Translations under genes and position numbers: made by a program
The notes under the pieces: generated by a model
What the model was told of the DNA's origin: nothing
Database searches by the model: none
The model's input: only the letters and a program-made list of their open reading frames with translations
Assembly (NCBI RefSeq): GCF_051307055.1
Contig: NZ_CP149994.1
Location: 1,736,001-1,800,000, forward strand
Direction: 5' to 3'
Length of the DNA: 64,000 nucleotides
Source of the DNA: Dryocola sp051307055
Lineage (GTDB): Bacteria; Pseudomonadota; Gammaproteobacteria; Enterobacterales; Enterobacteriaceae
In this document: one piece after another, positions 25,772 to 34,054 of the stretch
How positions within the stretch are numbered: the first letter of the stretch is position 1
How the letters are laid out: each line of letters opens with the position of its first letter

Positions 25772-25846
25772 TAAGCAGATGATGTCCTGCTTCCGGCTTG
25801 GGAAACAGCCCCTTCTGCTCAATAAAAGCTTAAAAAAGAGGTACCT

Positions 25847-27871
25847 ATGCATTCTGATAAAATATTTTTGTTAACACCTGATACGGAAATCACTCTTAAA
25901 ACTAACGCGTCAGGGGTGGAGTATGCCAGGCAATGGTTGCACAGAGATCTGAAAGCAGTTATCCGCAGCCCTGAGATAGCCGCTGTTCATAGCCGTATTG
26001 TTGTCGAGCTGACCGGCGCGGGTGCGCCAGAAGCATGGACTGTGACTTTTCCGGTTCCCGGGACGCTTTTAATCTCAGCGTCAGACGAATTAGGGGCTAT
26101 CTACGCACTCCTTGATATCAGTTCAAGATGGCTGAAAATTGACCCGTTCTGGTTCTGGCATGAGAATCTTAAACCTTGTAACGCCGTGGAGATCCCCAGA
26201 GAATCCTATTGTTCAGCCCCTTCCAGAATCCGTTACCGCGGCTGGTTTATTAATGATGAAGTCCTGCTGGAAGGATGGACGTGCCCGGATAAATGGGAAA
26301 GAGCCCTGGAAACGCTGCTTCGTTGTGGTGGTAATGTGGTTATTCCTGGGACAGATATCAACAGTCAGCGTAACCGCGCACTGGCCTTAAGGGTTGGCCT
26401 TCAGATCACCCACCATCACGCGGAGCCTCTGGGGGCAGAAATGTTTTGCAGGGTCTGGCCTGATACAAAAATGGAGTGGCCAGAAGGTCAGCATTTATTT
26501 GAAAAAATCTGGGCTGACGCCATTGAAACACAAAAGGATAAAAAAATAATCTGGACGCTGGGTTTCCGCGGGCAGGGAGATCGCCCGTTCTGGGAGGACG
26601 ATCCACGCTATGCCGATGAAGCCGGCCGGGGCAAAGTGATCAGTGAAATTATTGCGCTGCAGTTCGAAATGGTGAAGAGCGCTATTCCTGATGCTGTATG
26701 TTGTACCAACCTTTATGGTGAAGTTCTGGAGCTATACCAGAAGGGGCTGATTACCATTCCTGAACCCGTCATTCGCATCTGGGCAGATAATGGTTTTGGT
26801 AAAATGGTATCAAGGAGGCAGTGGAACCATAATCCACGGTTGTATTCACTGCCAGCAGAAACAGATTCTGGCTGCCATGGGATTTATTATCACGTAGCAT
26901 TTTATGATTTGCAGGCCTCAAATCATCTTACGCCGCTCCCGAATTCTGTTGAATTTATGGCTGACGAGCTTTGTCAGATCCTCAATCATCAGGCTGATAA
27001 ATTGTTTATTGTGAATACTGGCAATATCCGGATGCATACAAGATATCTCGATTTGCTTCGTCAGTGGTGGCTCACGGGACAGACCAACTTCGCTGATTTA
27101 ACTGATCAATTTATTTCAAGGGTTGTCACGCCTGATGTGGAACTGGTTAAGCCTCTCTTTCAACGATACGCCGACTGCCACGTAAAGTTTGGTTCGCATA
27201 ATGATGAACATGCCGGAGAGCAGATTTATCACTACACGGTCCGAAATATACTCACAGCGTGGATGAAAAACGAAACTTCAGAGCCGTTGTCTTTATTGTA
27301 CTGGCTCACGGGTGAACAGCCATTGCCGGAACAGGTTCGCTATATCCGGAAGATGTGTGAAGAACCGGCCGCTAAATGGGATTCACTGCTGGCCGCCTGT
27401 GAAGAAGCAATGCTTAGCCTCAGCACCGAAAAAGAAAAAGAGGAATTCTATAATAACCTGGTGCTTTTTGTTCGGATCCACCAGTCCGGTTGTCAGGGAA
27501 CCGTGCTTTTTTGCCGGGCTTTCGAGGCTTATCGCCAGAAAGATTATGTCAGCAGCTATGTCTTTATTCATCGTGCTCTCTGCGCTTTCCGAAAAGGTCT
27601 TGCGGCAATGTCCATTTCTGAAAAGGGAAAATGGGAAACCTTTTTCAGCAATGACTGCCTGACCAACGTTCAGCTGACCGTTGAATGTCTTGAAGCGCTG
27701 AGAAGTTATATTCGAATTACACGTGAAGAAGAACCATTTTACGGCTGGCAGAAACGCTATCTTATGCCTCAGTCCGAAGGGATTGTGGCTTTATTGACGA
27801 ATTTTCATAAACACCTTTCCGATGAGCTACTGGCGGAAAAACTGGAGGGGGTTATTAATACTGCTGGCTGA
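25847..27871 (+). CDS. GH115-like glycoside hydrolase (putative alpha-glucuronidase)
   Basis: This 674-residue protein has no signal peptide. The N-terminal part resembles the domain before GH115 barrels (LLISASDELGAIYALLDISS), followed by the family-type opening RYRGWFINDEVLLEGW near 125-140, a FRGQGDRPFWED segment like the GH115 MRGDGDE region, and a long helical C-terminal part. GH115 enzymes remove 4-O-methyl-glucuronic acid from xylan. It is shorter than typical GH115 proteins (often 800 or more), missing a C-terminal domain. GAGG precedes the start. Divergence from the symporter-porin unit and shared control fit intracellular attack on imported glucuronide oligosaccharides. The family is assigned by motif, not alignment. 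Confidence 0.7.
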   Translation: MHSDKIFLLTPDTEITLKTNASGVEYARQWLHRDLKAVIRSPEIAAVHSRIVVELTGAGAPEAWTVTFPVPGTLLISASDELGAIYALLDISSRWLKIDPFWFWHENLKPCNAVEIPRESYCSAPSRIRYRGWFINDEVLLEGWTCPDKWERALETLLRCGGNVVIPGTDINSQRNRALALRVGLQITHHHAEPLGAEMFCRVWPDTKMEWPEGQHLFEKIWADAIETQKDKKIIWTLGFRGQGDRPFWEDDPRYADEAGRGKVISEIIALQFEMVKSAIPDAVCCTNLYGEVLELYQKGLITIPEPVIRIWADNGFGKMVSRRQWNHNPRLYSLPAETDSGCHGIYYHVAFYDLQASNHLTPLPNSVEFMADELCQILNHQADKLFIVNTGNIRMHTRYLDLLRQWWLTGQTNFADLTDQFISRVVTPDVELVKPLFQRYADCHVKFGSHNDEHAGEQIYHYTVRNILTAWMKNETSEPLSLLYWLTGEQPLPEQVRYIRKMCEEPAAKWDSLLAACEEAMLSLSTEKEKEEFYNNLVLFVRIHQSGCQGTVLFCRAFEAYRQKDYVSSYVFIHRALCAFRKGLAAMSISEKGKWETFFSNDCLTNVQLTVECLEALRSYIRITREEEPFYGWQKRYLMPQSEGIVALLTNFHKHLSDELLAEKLEGVINTAG

Positions 27872-27881
27872 TAATTGTCGT

Positions 27882-27916
27882 TACGGCATGACCTCCGTTA
27901 ACGGGGTTATGCCGTA
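27882..27916. terminator. Hairpin after the GH115-like gene
   Basis: TACGGCAT and ATGCCGTA form the outer stem and CCGTTAACGG an inner palindrome, just after the stop codon. No T-run follows. From here to 28284 no gene is recognised. Confidence 0.5.
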
Positions 27917-28072
27917 CCTGAGTAACCGTATCGCTGTGCAGTAACGGGTACTTAAAGGGACATAAAAAGCGGTGTTAAACGCGGCAGAGAGGGATCCTTG
28001 TCTTCGTGTTTTATTCAATCAACGCATATGGCTTGTTCATCGGGCCTCTCAACGGCTCGCAAAAATCTAAGT

Positions 28073-28090
28073 AGCCCGCTAACGCGGGCT
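28073..28090. terminator. GC-rich hairpin in the intergenic region
   Basis: AGCCCGC-TAAC-GCGGGCT with TTCTCT after it on the plus strand. It is probably a terminator, possibly left over from a lost neighbour gene. Confidence 0.5.
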
Positions 28091-28284
28091 TCTCTAAATC
28101 CGGCTCCTCTCACTGGTAACTTATTTCTTAGTAAATCATCGATAAATAAAAATATCTTTTGCAAGGCTACCTGCATACCCAGCGTGTATAGATGAATACT
28201 GATTTTTTCATTAAATCTAAACCGACCGGCAAACAGAGTTATGCATTCATAAAGAATCGGATAAAGCGCGCAACGAAAACTCTT

Positions 28285-29478
28285 TCAGGATTTAGCCCTG
28301 CGGTCAGGAAAGGCAAACCAGGCGATCAGGCAGGCAACGCATCCACACAGAGTAATGCTCATCAGCATGGGTTTTGCAGTACCATCCGCCATTACGCCAA
28401 CAATAAATGAGGCCAGGGAACCTGCCCCAAACTGCATTGCTCCCATTAATGCTGCTGCCGTTCCCGACATTTCATCATAGGCGTCAAGCGCCATCATGCC
28501 GTTGACTGGCATAACAACAGCCATGGCAAAAATCAGAAGAAACAGACCTGCTGCCATCATGGGTAGCGTCAGCTGTCCCTCTTTTTCCAGCCACAGCAAT
28601 GCCGCTGCAATAATTATATTAACGATCAACGCTGAACGAATGATGGTTCCTGGAGAAAACCAGCGCAGCATACGAGGTGACAGTTGTGAACCACCGACCA
28701 TGCCTATGGCATTGACCGCAAAAATTAGACTGAAGCTGGAGGGAGACATGCCATACAGTGAAATAAAGATGAATGACGAGCCGGCAAGATACGCAAAGAA
28801 TCCCGCCTGAATTAACGCCTGTACTGATGCATACGAAATATAATTCCGGCTGCGCAGCAGCCGTCCATACTGATGCAGCGCCGTCAGTGGATTACTGGTT
28901 AACCTGAACGCTTCGCGACGGGTTTCAGGCAGCAGCGTTGCGACCAGAACCAGACAAACCAGGCCATAAACGGCAAGGACAATAAAGAGTGCTGGCCAGT
29001 CGGCTGCCGCCAGGATACTGGTGCCCAGCAGCGGGGCAATAATCGGCGCGACACCGGTCACTATCATTATCAGGGCGACAAGTTTTGCGGCCTCCCTGCC
29101 TTTAAACAAATCGCGAACGATTGCCAGACCAATGACCATGCCAATGGAGCCGCCGATGCCCTGAGCGAAACGCCAGGCCACAAGCTGGCCCGCGCTCTCT
29201 GCAAGAGCACAGCCCAGAGAAGCTATAATAAAAATAATCAGGCCAGTATATATCATGGGCTTACGCCCGGTACGATCGGACACCGGCCCGTAAAATAATT
29301 GTCCTGCCATAAGCCCGCTAAAAAAGCTCATCAGGCTGAACTGGACTTCCCCGGCTCCAACGTGCAGTTCAGCGGCAATCTGGGGCATCGCGGGGAGATA
29401 CATATCAATGGCTAAGGGACCAAGCGCCCCAATCGTTCCGAGTATCGGGGCAATATATTTATGTCTTGTTTGCGTCAT
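28285..29478 (-). CDS. Bcr/CflA-family drug efflux MFS transporter
   Basis: This 397-residue, 12-helix transporter has the Bcr/CflA start (LGTIGALGPLAIDMYLPAMP), motif A as YGPVSDRTGRKPMIYTGL and motif C in helix 5 (VTGVAPIIAPLLGTSIL), which marks proton-driven exporters. E. coli Bcr exports bicyclomycin, sulfonamides and peptides. The MarR-like gene behind it on the same strand may be its regulator. Confidence 0.87.
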   Translation of the reverse strand: MTQTRHKYIAPILGTIGALGPLAIDMYLPAMPQIAAELHVGAGEVQFSLMSFFSGLMAGQLFYGPVSDRTGRKPMIYTGLIIFIIASLGCALAESAGQLVAWRFAQGIGGSIGMVIGLAIVRDLFKGREAAKLVALIMIVTGVAPIIAPLLGTSILAAADWPALFIVLAVYGLVCLVLVATLLPETRREAFRLTSNPLTALHQYGRLLRSRNYISYASVQALIQAGFFAYLAGSSFIFISLYGMSPSSFSLIFAVNAIGMVGGSQLSPRMLRWFSPGTIIRSALIVNIIIAAALLWLEKEGQLTLPMMAAGLFLLIFAMAVVMPVNGMMALDAYDEMSGTAAALMGAMQFGAGSLASFIVGVMADGTAKPMLMSITLCGCVACLIAWFAFPDRRAKS

Positions 29479-29771
29479 TTAACGGGTACCTGCTGATTAA
29501 AATAAAGTTGTCATTCAGATGATTGTTCTTGCTTACCTGGATGGCGTGGGACAGCCTGCTTTTGCACTGAATTACGATATGACCTCATGTCATTTCTGAG
29601 CGGCCACGCTGGCGAGGTAAGCCAGCAGAAACGAGGTGCAATCGCAGGTAGCCAGCAACGGACTTATACAAACTACCGGGAGCGTACAGGGCATAGCGTT
29701 ACTGTTTCCTGATGAAATATATGAAGCTGACCTTTTTGAAAATGTTGCCGGCCTCTTTATCAGGATGATAT

Positions 29772-30218
29772 TCAGTTGTACTGACGGAGTTGACGTGCTG
29801 TCTTATAAGCTCCCTGCGGATCCAGCAAGGTGAGAACATCTAACGCTGTACAGATATCCATTACGGAGACTGATGGCTGCCCCATCAGCGCCTTCCATGT
29901 TGCTCTGATATTTCCAACGGCCTCCTCTCCTCTGGCACTCAGTGCAAAATATCTGCTTTCGCTCCCGGCCCTGTACTTGTCCTGTAATAGCCCCTTATCT
30001 ATAAGGTTATGCAGGCAATTTTTTATATTTTCAGTATCAATTCCCTGCATTTCCGGCAGTAGAGATGTGACGATCCCCGGTTTTTTATAGGCTTTAAGAA
30101 CCAGAAGGCATTCAAGTGCCGTCAGGGAAAGATCGTCATTTCCGGCTGTGCCAGAGAGATCCGGAGTGGGCTTCACCGAATCGGGGCGTCTATGGCTTTG
30201 ATGGTGACTCCCGGGCAT
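29772..30218 (-). CDS. MarR-like winged-helix regulator
   Basis: This small protein of up to 148 residues has a winged-helix core: SLTALECLLVLKAYKKPGIV, a recognition-like helix NIKNCLHNLIDKGLLQDKYR and a wing (SRYFALSARGEEAV), as in MarR proteins. The first 25 residues are polar and poorly conserved-looking, so the true start may lie later. A 20-bp palindrome sits just upstream (30239-30258), the usual place for self-control. The efflux gene downstream on the same strand is the likely target. Confidence 0.65.
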   Translation of the reverse strand: MPGSHHQSHRRPDSVKPTPDLSGTAGNDDLSLTALECLLVLKAYKKPGIVTSLLPEMQGIDTENIKNCLHNLIDKGLLQDKYRAGSESRYFALSARGEEAVGNIRATWKALMGQPSVSVMDICTALDVLTLLDPQGAYKTARQLRQYN

Positions 30219-30238
30219 TCAGGTATTCCTTTTTGATT

Positions 30239-30258
30239 TAGCTATGTTAATATAGCTA
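30239..30258. promoter_or_regulatory. Palindromic operator before the MarR-like gene
   Basis: TAGCTAT-GTTAAT-ATAGCTA is a 7-6-7 inverted repeat located 21 bases upstream of the MarR-like start, consistent with autoregulation. Confidence 0.65.
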
Positions 30259-30366
30259 TAATATCAGCAGTAATTGCGCTGTGCAAGGGGGTGTTCCCGA
30301 TGTCGAAACAGGCAGGGCTGAATAATCCTTTCAGGCAGTGGGGATTAACGTTAAACGGAGAATAAA

Positions 30367-30832
30367 ATGAAATTCAGACAACCGGCATTTTAGCTTCCGC
30401 GCTGATGATTGCGGGTAGATCGCAGGCAGCAGAAATCTGTAGTAAAGACGGTAACAAGCTGGGTCCGTAAGGAAAGCTTCAGGGGATGTATGACTTTTCT
30501 GCTGATAAACGTTCGCAGGGCGATCAAGCTTATGTGCGATTTGGCCTTAAGGAGAAACGCAGGTAAATGAGTTGCTAACCGGTCATGGTATTGCTGAATT
30601 CGGCTTGCAGACTTCTGGCGCTTACCTGCAATCGAAAGGGAAAGATATTGAAGGAGAGGGGGATGAGGATAATATGAAATATGGGGATGTCGACGCATCG
30701 TATTATTTCAATAAAAATATGAGGGCGTTAGCTGAGGATAAAATCAACTTGTTGGATGAAAATGCCTTCACCCGCAGTGCCGGTAATTCCACCGACGGAA
30801 TCGTGGCGCTGGGTCCGATCTTCCAGTTCCGC
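30367..30832 (+). pseudogene. OmpC-type porin, internally deleted and broken
   Basis: The pieces read as porin start (SQAAEICSKDGNKLG followed by a stop where LYGK is expected), then KLQGMYDFSADKRSQGDQAY, then a jump to the porin C-terminal third (TSGAYLQSKGKDIEGEGDED, then YFNKNMRALAEDKINLLDEN and IVALGPIFQF). At least three stops or frame changes and a deletion of about 200 codons are visible. The last segment runs past the normal terminal phenylalanine. It cannot give a barrel. It resembles the intact porin at 22780 only as a family member. Confidence 0.85.
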
Positions 30833-30893
30833 TCGCATAATATGCGGAGAACCCGGACCGGCGTGATAGCAGGCCGGAATTAAAGGTTATGTT

Positions 30894-31574
30894 ATGACAG
30901 TCAACAAATTGCTGACCCTGAAGGACGTTCCGGGTATTTTCCATGCCGTCAGAACAGGGCGAAAATCCAGTGTGCTGTCTGATGCTGATTTTCGTCAACG
31001 GAGCATGGCGTGCGGATGTCCGGCGTATCTCTTAGCAACCGAAATAACCATGCTTCTGCATTATGCAACCGATTTAAACCAAAAGATGTTTATTGCAACG
31101 TTAGCCAATACGGGGATCGGTATCAGCATGGCTGGCGCTCTGACTCCGTCCTCCTTTGTCTTAAACACCAGATATCCCTGTCTTCATTATTTCAGCTCCG
31201 GGAAAAGACATAACGGGGAAATTAAAGACACGAACAAAACGGCTCGGGAAGAGCACATCATCCCTCTTGTAAACGAGGGTTACGTCATGCAGCTCAGAAA
31301 GTTAATATCCGTACATACGCCAAAAGATATCGCAAAGAAAAATCGTCCTCTCTGGGCCATAAATAGCGTTAAAGCCGAGGAATGGATTAATAACGCCGTC
31401 AGCCGGGCACAAATGGATGGCGTTCACTTTTGTTTTGCTATCACGGCCGATATTCTACGTCGTTCGTTTGCTGTTGGCATGCTTACGCTCGGTATACACC
31501 CCGATAGTCTGAAACGTATGATTTACACGGAAAATGCTGTTTCGGCTGTTAACGAAATAACGAAAATGCCCTGA
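30894..31574 (+). CDS. ResD-like tyrosine recombinase homologue with eroded active site
   Basis: This intact 226-codon frame has the N-terminal layout of the plasmid resolvase ResD/Rsd family (LLTLKDVPGIFHAVRTGRKS, then CGCPAYLLATEITMLLHY and ATLANTGIGISMAGALTPSS). The family reads NTGARINEAL where this reads NTGIGISMAGAL, so the first catalytic arginine is gone. The HxFRHSYAMH box is DILRRSFAVG, and the tyrosine-containing STEVYTKVF is VSAVNEITKMP. The protein therefore should not cleave DNA, though the frame has stayed open. It is either a recent relic or a DNA-binding derivative. It points to plasmid ancestry of this stretch. Confidence 0.65.
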   Translation: MTVNKLLTLKDVPGIFHAVRTGRKSSVLSDADFRQRSMACGCPAYLLATEITMLLHYATDLNQKMFIATLANTGIGISMAGALTPSSFVLNTRYPCLHYFSSGKRHNGEIKDTNKTAREEHIIPLVNEGYVMQLRKLISVHTPKDIAKKNRPLWAINSVKAEEWINNAVSRAQMDGVHFCFAITADILRRSFAVGMLTLGIHPDSLKRMIYTENAVSAVNEITKMP

Positions 31575-31648
31575 ATCGTTTCAGAAAAAATAACGTTGTT
31601 GATAGCCTTCCCAGAAATATGCTGGCAGATCATATATAACTGTTGGGA

Positions 31649-32125
31649 TTATTCTTCAAGAGAACTATCAAGCATTATCAGAACATTAACGGTATCTTCT
31701 AATTTCTCATCCGGAATGTCGGCCTGTTTCAGAAGCTCTGTCCAGCCACGATGCACCGTCATGATAGAATCAGCGGCGGTCGGCGTAATGTAAAGCTGCG
31801 TCACACGTTTATCTCTGGGATCTGGCTGGCGCACCACCATTCCTTTTTCTGCAAGTCCGCGAAGCGCGGCAGCTGTATTACTGGAACGGAGAGCCAGTAA
31901 CTGACTGAGTTCTGAAGGCGACATCCCGGGTTGCCGTTCAATCTTCATAAGCAACAAACTTTCCAGATTACTGAGAGGAACAACCGATGGATTATGGGAC
32001 GTATGCGTGTGCAATTTTCGTGCGATATGAAGTATCGTATCGGCCAGTTCCCTCAGTAAAGCTGCACGATCGCTATTTTTTGCTGGCAAATTTACCTCAC
32101 TGTTCTTATCTGTATAAGAAATCAT
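31649..32125 (-). CDS. MarR-family transcriptional regulator
   Basis: This 158-residue protein has a clear MarR core: PLSNLESLLLMKIERQPGMS, recognition helix SPSELSQLLALRSSNTAAAL, AEKGMVVRQPDPRDKRVTQLYITP as the wing, and flanking dimer helices. A 13-bp inverted repeat begins three bases upstream of its start, so self-repression is likely. No obvious target gene is divergent from it, since the next frame on the other side is a scrap. Confidence 0.87.
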   Translation of the reverse strand: MISYTDKNSEVNLPAKNSDRAALLRELADTILHIARKLHTHTSHNPSVVPLSNLESLLLMKIERQPGMSPSELSQLLALRSSNTAAALRGLAEKGMVVRQPDPRDKRVTQLYITPTAADSIMTVHRGWTELLKQADIPDEKLEDTVNVLIMLDSSLEE

Positions 32126-32127
32126 CG

Positions 32128-32164
32128 ATTACATAACTGACGATCCCGCTCTCAGTTATGTAAT
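32128..32164. promoter_or_regulatory. Long inverted repeat, operator of the MarR-family gene
   Basis: ATTACATAACTGA at 32128-32140 and TCAGTTATGTAAT at 32152-32164 are exact inverted copies of 13 bases with an 11-base spacer, directly upstream of the MarR start. Beyond it, up to 32534, no intact gene is seen. Confidence 0.75.
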
Positions 32165-32534
32165 TTGTATGCTGGTTATGACCGCACACATTGATTATGA
32201 CGCATGTATAATAAGATACGAAAAACAGTACAGAATCATAGCTGCCCCGTTAGCCTCTCTGTAAAAGATAAAAAGCTTACGGCCGGTATTTTAACGTTTT
32301 TTTACTTATATAACAATAAATTGCCTGATTCAGCTGCTCTGTTTTACGTTAATGCAGCTGGTTAAGGACCCGTTATGTCACGCACGAACACCTGCATGAT
32401 GCATAATACACCTGAATCCGTTTGTACTGCAGTAAAGCAACGGCTGCTACGCCCGGCCAGACAGGAGCAAATATTCCCCGTGAGATTGCCTTTACCGAAT
32501 GTGCTTCCGAAATCTCGTGAGCCACAGTCGCCGG

Positions 32535-32786
32535 AGATTTAGCCTGAACTGGGGGCATCGGGATCAACTGGCAGACCTGGAGAGAATGCTGTTTCTGCTG
32601 GATGGCAAACCTGCTCCTGACAACCGTGGCGATATCTCTACCCGGTTGATGGAGCATATTCGTGATAACCCGGTAAAGGAAATCTACGAAGATGGATTCT
32701 TCAGCATTCGTTACTTTCAGAAGGGAACTGCCCGTTTAACGTTCAGGCGCCTGGAGCTGATAGAAAAGATGAATGACATCCCGTAA
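32535..32786 (+). pseudogene. DUF4942-type protein, C-terminal fragment
   Basis: The frame reads LADLERMLFLLDGKPAPDNR, DISTRLMEHIRDNP, YEDGFFSIRYFQKGTARLTF and ELIEKMNDI, the C-terminal pattern of DUF4942 proteins common on plasmids and integrative elements. The several hundred residues that come before it in intact proteins are missing, and no start with a ribosome site is present. It is a further trace of mobile DNA. Confidence 0.65.
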
Positions 32787-32812
32787 AGCGCTTGCTTAAT
32801 TATTTATATTTT

Positions 32813-33355
32813 TTAAATCACAATATAGCAAAAAGGCGTTTGCTCTATGGGTACTAAAAGGACATGCTTATCCCGGGCTTTGGTCTGGTAATACTTATTG
32901 TGGAGATATCTGTCGATTAACAGATTAAGCCTTTCGGGTTCTATCATACGGGTTACACCGAGAGTCCAGAAGCTGCGTAGTTCAATTTCCGAGCGTTTTA
33001 TTTTTGCCGTTTTCTCAAGATCGAGAATCATATTTCTGATGCAGGTGGTAGGATCGTTATTTTGCTTTACCTCCAGGGCAATATAAGAATCCAACGTCCA
33101 GCCTTTTTTACGTAGCAGGAAATCTGTGCGTAGCGTGCTGCGTGCTGGTTTTTGGCGCCGATCGCATTCCAGCGCCTGCTCGCGCCACCACTCATGCCCG
33201 GTTGAAACCAGCAGATTGGCAAACTCAATCTGCATCCAGATTTCCCATCCGGAGATATTGTTTTGATCGATGATGTTCAGCTTTTGCCTGATGTCATTGC
33301 GGGTGAAAAACGTATGAAGTAAAGTCGCCAGATGATCGAAATCACGATTAATCAT
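32813..33355 (-). CDS. Hypothetical protein with PD-(D/E)XK nuclease-like motif
   Basis: This 180-residue protein of unknown family has no signal peptide or membrane segment. E44 lies in a helix (WMQIEFANLLV), D78 in RTDFLLRKKG and E95-V-K97 in YIALEVKQN, spaced D-x16-E-x-K, the pattern of PD-(D/E)XK nuclease cores. A restriction-like or DNA-repair role is thus possible, but the match rests on a few residues. It stands alone in A+T-rich accessory DNA next to mobile-element scraps. Confidence 0.5.
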   Translation of the reverse strand: MINRDFDHLATLLHTFFTRNDIRQKLNIIDQNNISGWEIWMQIEFANLLVSTGHEWWREQALECDRRQKPARSTLRTDFLLRKKGWTLDSYIALEVKQNNDPTTCIRNMILDLEKTAKIKRSEIELRSFWTLGVTRMIEPERLNLLIDRYLHNKYYQTKARDKHVLLVPIEQTPFCYIVI

Positions 33356-33628
33356 ATTTGAAGTCCGTTCATAATTATAATTTTTCGTACGATAAATAAT
33401 TTTTCCCGCGGCAGGAAGATTTATTTTTTAACAGGAGAGTGATTTTGTTGATCGAATATATAGAAAGCTCTTTAAAGCAGGAGCAGTCATAAATATTCCG
33501 GGCTTTTATCTCCGTGCGCCTGACCACGCTCAGAGAGGGAGTGTTATCTCTCAGGCCAGCAAAAGTCGAAAAAGCGTATTAAACGATGGCTCAATACCTG
33601 AAGGTTGTTTTTGAACCATCTCTTCCGC

Positions 33629-33703
33629 TCAAATCCAGCCTTGTTGACTTGCTAACCAGACGACGATGGCGACCACAATCAGGACGAGGGTTGTCTTTCG
33701 CAT
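33629..33703 (-). CDS. yoaJ: Small membrane protein, YoaJ-like
   Basis: A 24-codon gene encodes a basic N-terminus and one hydrophobic helix (TTLVLIVVAIVVWLA) followed by QQGWI. It matches the 24-residue E. coli YoaJ in length, layout and near-C-terminal GW. GAGTAG lies just before its ATG, which comes two bases after the stop of the DinI-like gene, so it is translated from the same LexA-controlled transcript. It is an inner membrane microprotein of unknown function. Confidence 0.7.
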   Translation of the reverse strand: MRKTTLVLIVVAIVVWLASQQGWI

Positions 33704-33705
33704 TG

Positions 33706-33948
33706 CTACTCCTCGGTAACCAGCCAGAAATCGGCTTCGTCAAACATCTCTTCAATCAGACGATTGATCCTTTCCTTTTCGCTCTTGGTGCAGTCGCTGT
33801 TGACGGCGTTGGCCTGCATCGGCTTCACTCTTACCTCGGCCTCGGGAAAAAGCGACTGCATCCGGCGGGTGAGCTCAGCAAGGATCTTCTCATTTGCGCC
33901 CGGCAGACCCGCCACGTTTCGTTTGTCGTAAACCAGTTCAACGTACAT
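33706..33948 (-). CDS. DinI-like family protein (MsgA type)
   Basis: An 80-residue protein, MYVELVYDKRNVAGLPGANE onward, ending FDEADFWLVTEE. It matches the DinI family, whose E. coli member binds RecA and modulates the SOS response; the closest pattern is Salmonella MsgA. The start at 33948 has AAAGG at the right distance; a longer frame to 34008 would cover the LexA site. A consensus LexA box 20 bases upstream agrees with SOS control. Confidence 0.87.
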   Translation of the reverse strand: MYVELVYDKRNVAGLPGANEKILAELTRRMQSLFPEAEVRVKPMQANAVNSDCTKSEKERINRLIEEMFDEADFWLVTEE

Positions 33949-33967
33949 TGATAAACCTTTCATAAAG

Positions 33968-33983
33968 CTGTATTTATATACAG
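33968..33983 (-). promoter_or_regulatory. LexA box
   Basis: CTGTATATAAATACAG on the minus strand, extended to TACTGT...ACAG-like flanks, matches CTGT-N8-ACAG exactly. It precedes the DinI-like gene. Confidence 0.88.
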
Positions 33984-34019
33984 TAATAAATCTCGGGAGC
34001 AAGGGCAAGCACTATCGTA

Positions 34020-34048
34020 TGAAAAGAAGCGGGAGCCTGCGGCTCCCG
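34020..34048 (-). terminator. Terminator after the MFS gene at 34055... on the minus strand
   Basis: GGGAGC-CGCA-GGCTCCC-type stem followed leftward by GCTTCTTTTC, just past the stop of the MFS gene. Confidence 0.75.
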
Positions 34049-34054
34049 ACAGTA

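Noticed and set aside
28192..28410. 72-codon plus-strand frame
   Set aside because: Mostly antisense to the end of the Bcr/CflA gene and without a ribosome site.
29636..29833. 65-codon plus-strand frame between the efflux and MarR-like genes
   Set aside because: No family features; its second half runs antisense into the MarR-like gene.
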